64,000 bases of DNA from Candidatus Acetatifactor stercoripullorum (lineage in GTDB: Bacteria > Bacillota > Clostridia > Lachnospirales > Lachnospiraceae), in NCBI GenBank assembly GCA_019114005.1, contig DXGH01000051.1:1-64000 (forward strand), read 5' to 3'. The notes beneath the pieces were generated by a model that searched no databases, was not told the origin of the DNA, and saw only the letters and a list, made by a program, of their open reading frames with translations. Of this stretch, positions 1-6,796 are shown piece by piece; positions within the stretch are counted from its first letter, which is position 1; each line of letters starts with the position of its first letter. A program made the translations under genes and the position numbers.

Positions 1-34
1 GATTCTTAATTGCCCGTTTTTCAGCTCTTGTCAT
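1..34 (-). CDS. 5' end of an unidentified gene leaving the window
   Basis: An ATG at position 34 on the minus strand follows a GAGGTG ribosome site and opens a frame reading MTRAEKRAIKN up to the window edge. Eleven residues are too few to assign a family. It lies just downstream of the truncated kinase, so it may belong to whatever replaced the missing kinase sequence; that link is inference. Confidence 0.35.
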   Translation of the reverse strand, partial: MTRAEKRAIKN

Positions 35-98
35 AATAAGCACCTCTGTGAAAAAGTTTTTCTTTTATTTTACTGCTTCACAGAAAATATGCCTATAT

Positions 99-341
99 TT
101 ATTGCGAAAAAAATTTACCTTTCAAGGCTGACAGATCGTCTGCAAACAGGCTTACCTGACGGCGCTGGTACCATGCCCAGAGGCCCACTACCGCATAAAT
201 GGCGGCGCACAAGGCAAGGATGGCCCAGCGCACTGCTGCCAGGGGGACGGTTTCCCACAAAAGCCACAACAAGGCGGCAAACAGCGCCGCCGACAAAAGA
301 GCCATGCCATAGCCCATAATGGTCATGCTGCGATGCTTCAT
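99..341 (-). pseudogene. Truncated sensor histidine kinase (N-terminal fragment)
   Basis: The 80-residue product has two hydrophobic segments (about residues 8-30 and 34-56) followed by the juxtamembrane stretch RRQVSLFADDL. That is the usual N-terminus of small VanS-like kinases paired with OmpR-type regulators. After residue about 71 the resemblance stops, and eight unrelated residues (ALKGKFFS region) lead to a stop. The dimerisation/phosphoacceptor and ATPase domains are missing. Its ATG overlaps the stop of the response-regulator gene (ATGA), the normal arrangement of a two-component operon. I read it as a kinase cut off by a deletion or insertion close to position 115. Confidence 0.7.
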
Positions 342-1027
342 TTGGAACCTCCTGTCCAGAGATACCCCATTCCCCGCACTGTTTTGATGTAGGTATGGGC
401 ATCGTCTTCAATTTTGGTGCGCAGACGGTTCATGGTGACGGTGAGCGTGTGGTCGTCGATAAAGTTTCCTGCATTGTCCCACAGACGGTCCAGTAAAACC
501 TGCCGGGTCAGGATGCGGCCGGCATGATCGGTCAAAAGCTTCAGCAGCTTGTATTCATTTGGGGTGATGACCAGGGTTTCACTGCCCCGTTTGGCGGTGA
601 GAGCAGAAAAGTCCAGGGACAAATAGCCATCGCTCCAGCAGTCTGCCCCGGGCTCTTTGGACTGTTCTGCGCGGCGCATAGCCACTTGAATCCGTTTGAG
701 CAAAATCTGCATATGGAAGGGCTTTGTCACATAGTCCTCCGCCCCCATATCGAAACCATTCAACACATCCTCATCCAGATCGTTGGCAGTCAGAAAAATA
801 ACCGGCAGATCGGGCCTTTGGGCCTTAATTTCCCTGCAGAGCGCAAAACCATTGCCATCAGGAAGATTTACATCCAAAAGCACCAGCCCGGGCTGCTGCT
901 GTGCAAGGAAATAGCGTGCCTTGGCACAGTTATATGCAGGCAGGGAAGCATAGCCTGCCGCATCTAATTCAAAACAAAGACCTGTGCTCAGCGCCAGATC
1001 ATCCTCCACAACAAGAATTTGTTTCAT
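338..1027 (-). CDS. OmpR/PhoB-family response regulator
   Basis: Cytoplasmic transcription factor of 229 residues. An N-terminal receiver domain (about 1-120) carries the acidic pair D9/D10, phosphoacceptor D52 in LLDVNLPDGNG, the switch threonine T80 and K102 in the VTKPF motif. A C-terminal winged helix (about 130-225) ends in the typical VRGMGYLW. It is translationally coupled by ATGA overlap to a kinase gene that is truncated, so it has no intact cognate kinase here. It may be silent, or driven by another kinase or a small-molecule phosphodonor. The upstream DNA holds a dense group of inverted repeats. Confidence 0.92.
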   Translation of the reverse strand: MKQILVVEDDLALSTGLCFELDAAGYASLPAYNCAKARYFLAQQQPGLVLLDVNLPDGNGFALCREIKAQRPDLPVIFLTANDLDEDVLNGFDMGAEDYVTKPFHMQILLKRIQVAMRRAEQSKEPGADCWSDGYLSLDFSALTAKRGSETLVITPNEYKLLKLLTDHAGRILTRQVLLDRLWDNAGNFIDDHTLTVTMNRLRTKIEDDAHTYIKTVRGMGYLWTGGSK

Positions 1028-1338
1028 ACCAATTCCTCATTTCTGAGCGACTTGTCGCGAAGAGGCGACGCAAATATCAAATTTGCGTCTGCCATCATGG
1101 CTATTTGTTTTCGCTCAGAAACAAATAGTCATGTGAAAAATCAGCACATCAGTGTGATTTTTCACATTAATCTCCATTCCATATTTGAAAGTGTGCCGAG
1201 CTAAGTATATCAAATATCGGGAGAGCAGGGAAGATATCTTTAGGAGATTCCCAAAGTAAAGGTTGTGAGCGGATAAAAGAACGGATATAATAAAATGGAG
1301 ACGTACAGAAGGCCTGTTCCCGGAAGGAAGGTGGTAGA
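1028..1338. other. 311-bp intergenic region with nested inverted repeats
   Basis: No gene is seen between the response regulator (minus) and the Vsr-like gene (plus). The half nearest the regulator (1040-1165) is filled with inverted repeats, listed separately. The other half (1170-1338) is AT-rich and would have to hold the plus-strand promoter of the vsr-galactosidase pair; I could not pick a convincing -35/-10 pair. Confidence 0.6.
1040..1165. repeat. Structured element with mutually exclusive hairpins
   Basis: Five perfect stems can be drawn. The outer stem is TTTCTGAGCGA (1040-1050) with TCGCTCAGAAA (1111-1121). Hairpin A is GTCGC/GCGAC (1054-1069). Hairpin B is GACGCAAAT/ATTTGCGTC (1067-1089). 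Hairpin C is CTATTTGTTT/AAACAAATAG (1101-1128). Hairpin D is GTGAAAAATC/GATTTTTCAC (1133-1165). A and B share bases 1067-1069, and C shares bases with the outer stem, so alternative folds compete. It lies immediately upstream of the response-regulator start and would form its 5' leader if transcribed on the minus strand. It could equally be a dispersed palindromic repeat. Confidence 0.6.
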
Positions 1339-1815
1339 TTGGACAATCTTACACGTGCGCAGCGGCACAAAAATATGCAGAATATTAAATCAAAGGATAC
1401 TGCTATTGAGGTGCTTTTGCGGAAAGCCTTATGGAAAAAGGGAATCCGTTATAGAAAAAATTTTCAGGCTCTGCCGGGAAAGCCTGACATTGCAATCACA
1501 AAATATAAAATCGCCATTTTCTGTGACGGGGAATTTTTTCACGGAAGGGATTGGGAGGTTTTAAAGCCAAGGCTGGAAAAAAGCAATAACAGCCAGTACT
1601 GGATCAGCAAAATATCAAAAAACAGAGAACGGGATGACCAGGTGAATAAACAATTATTGTTCAGAGGCTGGACGGTAATCAGATTTTGGGGAAACGACAT
1701 AAAGAAGCACACAGAGGAGTGCATTCAGGTTGTGGAGGAGGCTATTTTTGATCAGAAGCTTTTAGAGATCGAAGCATCCGAGAAAAAACGAAAGGAAACG
1801 GGACAAAAGGCATGA
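1339..1815 (+). CDS. Vsr-like very-short-patch-repair endonuclease
   Basis: The 158-residue protein matches the Vsr family fold: the opening RAQRHKNMQNIKSKDT, then LLRKALWKKGIRYR, the catalytic-aspartate motif LPGKPDI, and KIAIFCDGEFFHG. Vsr enzymes nick the strand carrying T at T:G mismatches arising from deaminated 5-methylcytosine. Translation probably starts at a TTG (1339), 8 nt after GGAAGGAAG. The cysteine-rich zinc site of E. coli Vsr (Cys before FWH and Cys after the His cluster) is not apparent: the equivalent region reads GEFFHGRDWEV. No cytosine methylase lies next to it, which is unusual. The stop overlaps the start of the alpha-galactosidase gene (ATGA), so the two are co-translated. 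Confidence 0.8.
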   Translation: MDNLTRAQRHKNMQNIKSKDTAIEVLLRKALWKKGIRYRKNFQALPGKPDIAITKYKIAIFCDGEFFHGRDWEVLKPRLEKSNNSQYWISKISKNRERDDQVNKQLLFRGWTVIRFWGNDIKKHTEECIQVVEEAIFDQKLLEIEASEKKRKETGQKA

Positions 1816-3074
1816 AAGCATATTTGACCAAACCGCCTATGGGCTGGAACAGCTGGGACTGCTATGGGGCAAGCGTAACGGAGGAAGAGGTGCGGCGCAA
1901 TGCAGAATATATGGCGGCAAATCTAAAGCAGTTTGGGTGGGAGTATGTGGTTGTGGACATTCAGTGGTATGAGCCAAATGCCGCAGGAGCGGACTACAAC
2001 AAGAATGCAGAGCTTATCATGGATGAATATGCAAGGCTGCTTCCCGCCCCCAATCGTTTTTGGTCGGCCGAAGGCGGCAGAGGCTTTCAGCCTCTTGCAG
2101 ACTTTGTTCACAGTCTCGGACTGAAATTCGGAATACATATTTTAAGAGGCATTCCCAGACAGGCAGTGCGGCAAAACGCCAAAATCCTGAGTACGACGCA
2201 CACTGCGGCGGAAATTGCCGATCTGGGCAGTGTGTGTCTATGGAACGACGATATGTGTGGTGTGGACATGACCAGAGACGGAGCCCAGGCCTATTATGAT
2301 TCTATCGTTTCCCTGTACGCCAGCTGGGGAGTTGATTTCATAAAGGCGGATGATATGGCAAGGCCATACCATAAGGCGGAAATCGAAGCCTTGCAAAGGG
2401 CCATACAAAACAGCGGCAGGCAGATGCTTCTTTCCCTGTCTCCGGGAGAAGCCCCCTTGAAGGAGGCCCTTCATCTGCACGAAAATGCGCATATGTGGCG
2501 AATGACCGACGATTTTTGGGACAGCTGGGAACAGCTTAGGAAAATGTTTGATTATTGTAGGGATTGGTTTGCGTATGTGGGACGGGGCGGCTTTCCGGAC
2601 TGCGATATGCTGCCCCTGGGAAGAATCGGAATCCGCTCCCACGGGGGCGATCGGAGAACCCGCTTTACCAAAGAGGAGCAGAAGGTGCTGTTTACGCTGT
2701 GGTGTATGTTTCGGTCGCCGCTTATGTTTGGCGGCGACATGACGGATAACGATGCGTTTACCCTGTCCCTGATGCAAAATGAGACGCTGATCAAGATCAA
2801 TCAGCAGAGCCATGCGGGCAGAGAGGTTTACAGAAGGGGAAATGAAATCGTGTGGGCGGCAAACGGGCGTGACGGAGAAACCTATGTGGCCCAGTTTAAT
2901 GTGGGAGAAGAACCTCTTACTGCCGCAACGGACCTGGCCTTTGTGGGGATTGGCTCCGGTGCGGTAATCAGAGAGGTCTGGGAAGACAGGGCGGCAGAGC
3001 CTGACGAAGAGAATGTGCTTCGCTCGGCTCTTATGCCCCATAGTGTAAAGCTGTTTGAGATAAAGCCCTTTTAA
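1812..3074 (+). CDS. GH27-family alpha-galactosidase
   Basis: A 420-residue enzyme with no signal peptide, so cytoplasmic. It should hydrolyse terminal alpha-1,6-galactose from raffinose-type oligosaccharides or melibiose. The GH27/GH36 (clan D) signature PPMGWNSWDCYG lies at residues 8-19. The likely nucleophile is D180 in the strand-end motif DFIKADD, and the likely acid/base is D233 or D234 in RMTDDFWDSW. A C-terminal beta domain follows from about residue 330. No transporter sits beside it. It overlaps the upstream Vsr-like gene by 4 nt, an odd functional pairing that is probably incidental operon assembly. Alpha-N-acetylgalactosaminidase or isomalto-dextranase activity also occurs in GH27 and cannot be excluded. 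Confidence 0.9.
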   Translation: MKAYLTKPPMGWNSWDCYGASVTEEEVRRNAEYMAANLKQFGWEYVVVDIQWYEPNAAGADYNKNAELIMDEYARLLPAPNRFWSAEGGRGFQPLADFVHSLGLKFGIHILRGIPRQAVRQNAKILSTTHTAAEIADLGSVCLWNDDMCGVDMTRDGAQAYYDSIVSLYASWGVDFIKADDMARPYHKAEIEALQRAIQNSGRQMLLSLSPGEAPLKEALHLHENAHMWRMTDDFWDSWEQLRKMFDYCRDWFAYVGRGGFPDCDMLPLGRIGIRSHGGDRRTRFTKEEQKVLFTLWCMFRSPLMFGGDMTDNDAFTLSLMQNETLIKINQQSHAGREVYRRGNEIVWAANGRDGETYVAQFNVGEEPLTAATDLAFVGIGSGAVIREVWEDRAAEPDEENVLRSALMPHSVKLFEIKPF

Positions 3075-3082
3075 AGGTGAGG

Positions 3083-3829
3083 CTATACCCTGGCCATTCC
3101 GTCCACGCTGAGCACAACGCCGGTAATGTAGGAGGCCTCATCGGAAGCCAAAAAGACAAAGGCATTTGCGATATCCTCGGGCTGTCCAAGGCGGCCCAGG
3201 GGAATCTGCTTGATCATAGGCTCAATCACCTCTTTGGGAACCGCCTTCATCATGTCGGTTTCGGTAATGCCGGGAGCCACCGCATTGACCCGGATTCCTT
3301 TGGGGCCAAGCTCTCTAGCCAGGGAGAGGGTGAAGCCGTTGACGGCAAATTTGGAAGAGGGATAGGCTATGCCGCTTGGCTGGCCGGAAATGCTGACCAT
3401 GGAGGACGTGGAAAGAATCACGCCGCTTTTGCGGGAAACCATGTAGGGCACGGCCGCCAAAGAGGCGTTGAATACGCCCTTTATATTCAGATCCATTACC
3501 TTGTCGAAAATCTCCTCAGTGTAATCTGTAAAAGGGGTGCTGTCGGAAATACCGGCGTTGTTTACCAGAATATCAATACAGCCGTATTTGGCGTTTATCT
3601 CTCCAAAGACTTCCTGCACAGCTTCCAGACTTGCCAGATTCGGACTGATTCCGTCCACAACAGCGTCGGGATACTTTTCCCGTAGTCGTTCTACCGCCCG
3701 GTCTGCAGATGCCTGGGTGCTGGCGGCAAGAATAACCACAGCTCCCTCCTGCAGAAACCTCTCTGCGGTGGCAAAGCCGATTCCACGGCTTCCTCCAGTG
3801 ATGATGGCAACCTTACTTTTCAATCTCAT
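3083..3829 (-). CDS. SDR-family oxidoreductase (FabG-like)
   Basis: A classical short-chain dehydrogenase of 248 residues. The nucleotide-binding motif TGGSRGIG is at 11-18, NNAG at 90-93, the catalytic serine near 142-143, and Tyr156/Lys160 in the YxxxK motif. The C-terminus IxGVVLSVDGMARV is typical of the 3-oxoacyl-ACP reductase/glucose dehydrogenase group. Substrate cannot be set from sequence. As a lone gene convergent with an alpha-galactosidase it is more likely a sugar or steroid-type alcohol dehydrogenase than the FabG of fatty-acid synthesis. A GAGGA ribosome site precedes the ATG at 3829. Confidence 0.88.
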   Translation of the reverse strand: MRLKSKVAIITGGSRGIGFATAERFLQEGAVVILAASTQASADRAVERLREKYPDAVVDGISPNLASLEAVQEVFGEINAKYGCIDILVNNAGISDSTPFTDYTEEIFDKVMDLNIKGVFNASLAAVPYMVSRKSGVILSTSSMVSISGQPSGIAYPSSKFAVNGFTLSLARELGPKGIRVNAVAPGITETDMMKAVPKEVIEPMIKQIPLGRLGQPEDIANAFVFLASDEASYITGVVLSVDGMARV

Positions 3830-3880
3830 GTAGATGTCCTCCTTATTTTTTTATGAAGATAAGTAATGCAAAACGAACGG

Positions 3881-3908
3881 CAAAGTCACGAACCTGGTCA
3901 TAATAACC
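3881..3908 (+). repeat. 28-nt dispersed repeat, copy 1
   Basis: The segment from CAAAGTCACGAAC to CATAATAACC matches 26 of 28 bases with a second intergenic copy at 50076-50103. Both copies are in the same orientation and contain GGTCA-like direct halves. Function unknown. Confidence 0.6.
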
Positions 3909-4092
3909 CAAAACGGGTTCCGGAGAAGTTCTCCCCCAGTCAAAGGATTTCCCTCCATCTATGTTTTTATCAGTGATTTTCATGAGCTGTACCGCCTTTT
4001 TTATATTTACAGTATATCAGATTCTGCCCCGGATGTCATTTGAAGTATTCTGTAGTTATTTGTGAATTTTTCTGGAAATTTCTGAAGGCCTA

Positions 4093-4101
4093 TGCTATAC
4101 T
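4093..4101 (+). promoter_or_regulatory. Extended -10 promoter for the yjbR operon
   Basis: TGC followed by TATACT (4096-4101) forms a TGn-TATAAT-type extended -10 without a recognisable -35. It would give a leader of about 125 nt before the ATG at 4233. Confidence 0.4.
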
Positions 4102-4232
4102 TGGTGCATACAAAAGATAAAGGGTCGCCGCATGCGGCTGATCAGACGAAGGGGCGCCTTTCTCCGCAGATGGGGAAGGGCGTTTCTTTTCAGGAAGCTG
4201 CCGGAATAAACCTGCAGATGGAGGGAGCCTGT

Positions 4233-4589
4233 ATGACCACAAGAGAACAGGTATTGGCCTATGGTCTCACTTTTCCTGAGACCTATGTGGATAAGCCTTT
4301 TCACGATGATAACTGGGTGCTGGTGCGCTGCCGGAAAAATAAAAAAGCCTTTCTGTGGACCTATGTGTATGGAGGACAGCTGCGGGTTAATGTGAAGGTG
4401 GCCCCCCAATGGAGGGATTTCTGGAGGCAGATATACCCGTCGGTGATCCCGGGATATCATCAAAACAAGGAGCACTGGAACACTTTGATCTTGGACGGCA
4501 CCATACCCGAGAAGGACATAAAGCGAATGATTGGGGAGAGCTATGATCTGGTGTCGGGAAAGCATCCGGAAACAGGGAAAAGGAAATAG
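4233..4589 (+). CDS. MmcQ/YjbR-family DNA-binding-fold protein
   Basis: A 118-residue protein with the YjbR double-wing fold signature: LTFPETYVDKPFHDDNWVL near the N-terminus, RVNVKVAP in the centre, and the closing NKEHWNTLILDGTIPEKDI. The family binds DNA or acts as a small cytosolic protein of unclear role; E. coli YjbR is the structural reference. The start at 4233 is chosen because GGAGGGA lies 6 nt upstream and homology begins at MTTREQ; the longer frame upstream has no ribosome site. It lies 10 nt before the cyclase gene, so the two are probably co-transcribed. Confidence 0.85.
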   Translation: MTTREQVLAYGLTFPETYVDKPFHDDNWVLVRCRKNKKAFLWTYVYGGQLRVNVKVAPQWRDFWRQIYPSVIPGYHQNKEHWNTLILDGTIPEKDIKRMIGESYDLVSGKHPETGKRK

Positions 4590-4599
4590 GAGGGCACGA

Positions 4600-5214
4600 A
4601 TGCAGATATACGATATTTCACAGGAGGTATTTGGAAGCCGGGTTTATCCAGGAGACCCGTCGCCTGCAAGAGAAAGCCTTTTATCCATGGAAAAGGGAGA
4701 CGCCTGTAATCTTACGGCATTTTCCATGTGCGCCCACAACGGCACTCATGTGGACGCCCCCTTTCATTTTTATCAGGAGGGAAAAACCGTCGATCAGATG
4801 GAGCTGTCCGCCTATGTGGGATGGGCCTGTGTGGTCGCTCATACAGGAGAGGTCATGGCAGAGCATGCCCGTCATATGCTGGAGACAGCTCTTTTGAGAA
4901 AGAGGGAGGCGGTAAAAAGGATTTTGATCAAGGGAAGGGCCGTTGTAACCGCTCAGGCAGCCGCCGTGTTTGCAGAGGAAGGGATTTCCCTGCTGGGAAA
5001 CGAGTCTCAGACCGTGGGGCCGGAGGAGAACCCGGAGGAGGTGCATCTGCGGCTTCTGGGGGCGGGGATTACACTTTTGGAGGGAATATGCCTGGGACAG
5101 GTGCCGGAGGGGGTATATTTTCTGTGCGCCGCCCCCTTAAAGCTTGGGGGTGCGGACGGAGCGCCCTGTAGGGCCGTGCTGCTGAAAGGCTTGGAAGAGG
5201 AGAAGGAAACTTGA
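4600..5214 (+). CDS. Cyclase-family metal-dependent hydrolase (kynurenine formamidase-like)
   Basis: A 204-residue protein of the cyclase family (Pfam PF04199). The metal-binding motif HxGTHxDxPxHF is present as HNGTHVDAPFHF, giving H46, H50, D52 and H56 as ligands. Family members hydrolyse amides or lactones, such as arylformamidase or isatin hydrolase. The N-terminal IYDISQEVFGSRVYPGDP is typical. The start at 4600 has AGGAGGG just upstream. No tryptophan catabolism genes are near, so the substrate remains open. It sits between yjbR and an alkyltransferase-like gene in one tightly spaced run. Confidence 0.85.
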   Translation: MQIYDISQEVFGSRVYPGDPSPARESLLSMEKGDACNLTAFSMCAHNGTHVDAPFHFYQEGKTVDQMELSAYVGWACVVAHTGEVMAEHARHMLETALLRKREAVKRILIKGRAVVTAQAAAVFAEEGISLLGNESQTVGPEENPEEVHLRLLGAGITLLEGICLGQVPEGVYFLCAAPLKLGGADGAPCRAVLLKGLEEEKET

Positions 5215-5242
5215 CTAAAATGCCAATGGAAAGGGAAAGGAA

Positions 5243-5605
5243 ATGGATTTTTACAAAAGAGCCTCTCTGGCGGTAAGGAGCGTTCCCAAGGGAAGGGTGG
5301 CAACCTACGGACAGATTGCCCTTTTGTGCGGCGTCCCTAATTATGCAAGACAGGTAGGGCATGCCTTAAATGGGGAACGCTTAGGACAGGTGCCGGCACA
5401 CCGTATTGTAAACAGTCGGGGAATCTTAAGCGGGGCTGCGGCCTTTGAGACCTTCGACCTTCAGAAACGGCTGCTTGAGGCGGAAGGGGTGGAAGTGGCG
5501 CAGACGGATAGAGGCTTTTGGGTGGATTTAAAAAAATACCGCTGGGAAAACACCTTTGAGGAGGCTCTTTGGCTGAAGCAGGAATTTGACCGCCTTGGCA
5601 TCTGA
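5243..5605 (+). CDS. Alkyltransferase-like protein (MGMT-family without the active cysteine)
   Basis: The 120-residue protein is the C-terminal DNA-binding domain of the O6-alkylguanine-DNA alkyltransferase family. It shows the helix-turn-helix VPKGRVATYGQIA, an arginine-finger region NYARQVGHAL, and VPAHRIVNSRG. The catalytic PCHR motif reads PAHR here, with alanine at position 52, so it cannot accept an alkyl group. Such ATL proteins bind O6-alkylguanine and flag it for nucleotide excision repair. An intact PCHR enzyme is encoded at 26311. A purine-rich GGGAAAGG ribosome site precedes the start, 28 nt after the cyclase stop. Confidence 0.9.
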   Translation: MDFYKRASLAVRSVPKGRVATYGQIALLCGVPNYARQVGHALNGERLGQVPAHRIVNSRGILSGAAAFETFDLQKRLLEAEGVEVAQTDRGFWVDLKKYRWENTFEEALWLKQEFDRLGI

Positions 5606-5638
5606 AAAAGCTGCAGAGCTAAAGCCGCAGGGCCAAAG

Positions 5639-6319
5639 CTACAGAGTTTCCATGGAACAATACTTTGCCAGGGCGGAAGGGTCTGTGACGATAATCTGCC
5701 TGCGGTTTGTGACGATTATGTTTTCTTCCCGCAGCCTGGCAAGCCCTCTGGTGAGATGGACGCGGCTGATTCCCAGGATATCCGCCAGATCGCTTTGGGG
5801 AATGTGCACAGGACTGCGCTTATTTTCATCCACCAAAAGAAGATAGAGCAGATTGCACAGCTTATGGAAGGAGCAGTTGTATTCCTGATGGGCGGTATCA
5901 TAAAGCAGCAGGTTTACATACATGGAAAACCACTCAACGATTCTGGCGCTCAAAGCGGAATTTTCTTCAAACATGGAACGAAACTGCTCCTTGGAAAATT
6001 CAAGCACCTCCATGGGGGAGAGAGCCGTTGTGACAATGGAGCTTTCAATGCGGTAATCCTGCTGGTGATAGCCGGGGAAAACCGTTCCGCTGCCGTGGAA
6101 GGATAAAATTTTCTTCCGGCCGCTTTCGTGCTCCACATAGCTTTGCTCCACGCCGGAAATGATGTAGTGAATCCGCCCGAAGGGCTCTCCCGGCTTCCAC
6201 AGACAGCTGCCCTCCGGGAAGGTTCTCTTTTTGTGAGGGCGGGAGAGAAAGTATTCATAAAAATCATTGAAATCATTGGTGAAAAAATAGCGGGGTGTCA
6301 GCATCATAAAATTCCCCAT
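5639..6319 (-). CDS. Crp/Fnr-family transcriptional regulator
   Basis: A 226-residue protein with an N-terminal cyclic-nucleotide-binding-type beta-roll (about 25-130, with FPEGSCLWKPGEP and the variable GTVFPGYH loop) and a C-terminal helix-turn-helix near 170-210 (IPQSDLADILGISRVHLTRGLARLREENII). No cysteine cluster for an Fe-S centre is seen, so it is not an Fnr-type oxygen sensor, and the ligand is unknown. An alternative start MMLTPRYFF at 6307 is possible. It is divergent from the TIGR04076-like gene, which it might control. Confidence 0.88.
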   Translation of the reverse strand: MGNFMMLTPRYFFTNDFNDFYEYFLSRPHKKRTFPEGSCLWKPGEPFGRIHYIISGVEQSYVEHESGRKKILSFHGSGTVFPGYHQQDYRIESSIVTTALSPMEVLEFSKEQFRSMFEENSALSARIVEWFSMYVNLLLYDTAHQEYNCSFHKLCNLLYLLLVDENKRSPVHIPQSDLADILGISRVHLTRGLARLREENIIVTNRRQIIVTDPSALAKYCSMETL

Positions 6320-6485
6320 TTCTGCGCGCTTTTTGCATGTTGTTATTGTTTTATTGTATCCTTTCTGCCATTTTTCGTAAATAAATTTTTGCGAAGCGCC
6401 GGGTTTGCATCATTTGTAGCAGACGGCAGGATGTGAGGATGGTAAGCTGTTGCTTAGAACTGACGGAAAAAGGAGGAGCTTAAGA

Positions 6486-6749
6486 ATGCGAAAGGTAAAG
6501 ATCACAGTACTGCGAACCATGTTCAATGAGGATCTGGCGGCGGAATACGGCGCCGAGGGCTTGAAGGCCATCTACCAGTATGTTTTTGCTCTGGCTCATG
6601 GGGATGGCACGGAAATTTTCTATTACGGCGACTGGATCAGAAAACCGGGAACCGCCATCTGCAGCTGCAATGACGGTCTGCGCCCGGTGATCTTTAAGCT
6701 GGAGGCCACCAATGAGGAAGCACAGATAGATTATGAGCCGGTCAGATGA
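6486..6749 (+). CDS. TIGR04076-like small protein, probably internally shortened
   Basis: The 87-residue product has the start (RKVKITVLRTMFNEDLA) and end (DWIRKPGTAICSCNDGLRPV) that I associate with the TIGR04076 family, whose function is unknown. The family's central segment, with conserved cysteines and the YADYAKPEGFCDEAW-type sequence, seems absent: EYGAEGL runs directly into KAIYQYVFALAHG. The missing part would be roughly 25-30 residues removed in frame. An AGGAG site at 6473 supports the start. The family comparison is from memory and should be checked by alignment. Confidence 0.6.
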   Translation: MRKVKITVLRTMFNEDLAAEYGAEGLKAIYQYVFALAHGDGTEIFYYGDWIRKPGTAICSCNDGLRPVIFKLEATNEEAQIDYEPVR

Positions 6750-6768
6750 CCGGCTCTACGTTTCGTAG
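6735..6768 (+). other. Near-perfect palindrome across the stop codon plus a second hairpin
   Basis: GAGCCGGTCA (6735-6744) and TGACCGGCTC (6747-6756) are perfect inverted repeats separated by 2 nt and include the last codons and stop of the TIGR04076-like gene. CTACG-TTT-CGTAG (6756-6768) follows directly. There is no T-run, so this is not a standard terminator. A 3'-end stabiliser or protein site is possible. Confidence 0.5.
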
Positions 6769-6796
6769 AGGGGGAAATTGCTCCCAGGGTTCCGCT

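Larger units (their letters stand above)
3830..4232. other. 403-bp intergenic region with a shared 28-nt repeat and a promoter
   Basis: No gene is seen. The region separates the minus-strand SDR gene from the plus-strand YjbR gene. It contains a 28-nt motif (3881-3908) that recurs at 50076 and an extended -10 promoter near 4093-4101. The about 130-nt leader before the YjbR start at 4233 is GC-rich and can form weak hairpins. Confidence 0.5.

Noticed and set aside
2238-3041. Long minus-strand frame opposite the alpha-galactosidase gene
   Set aside because: It lies fully within a clearly conserved gene on the other strand and shows no recognisable family; it is a shadow of GC-biased codons.
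4092-4232. Longer N-terminus for the YjbR protein
   Set aside because: The extra 47 codons have no ribosome site, contain the extended -10 promoter and lack homology; ATG 4233 has a good GGAGGGA.
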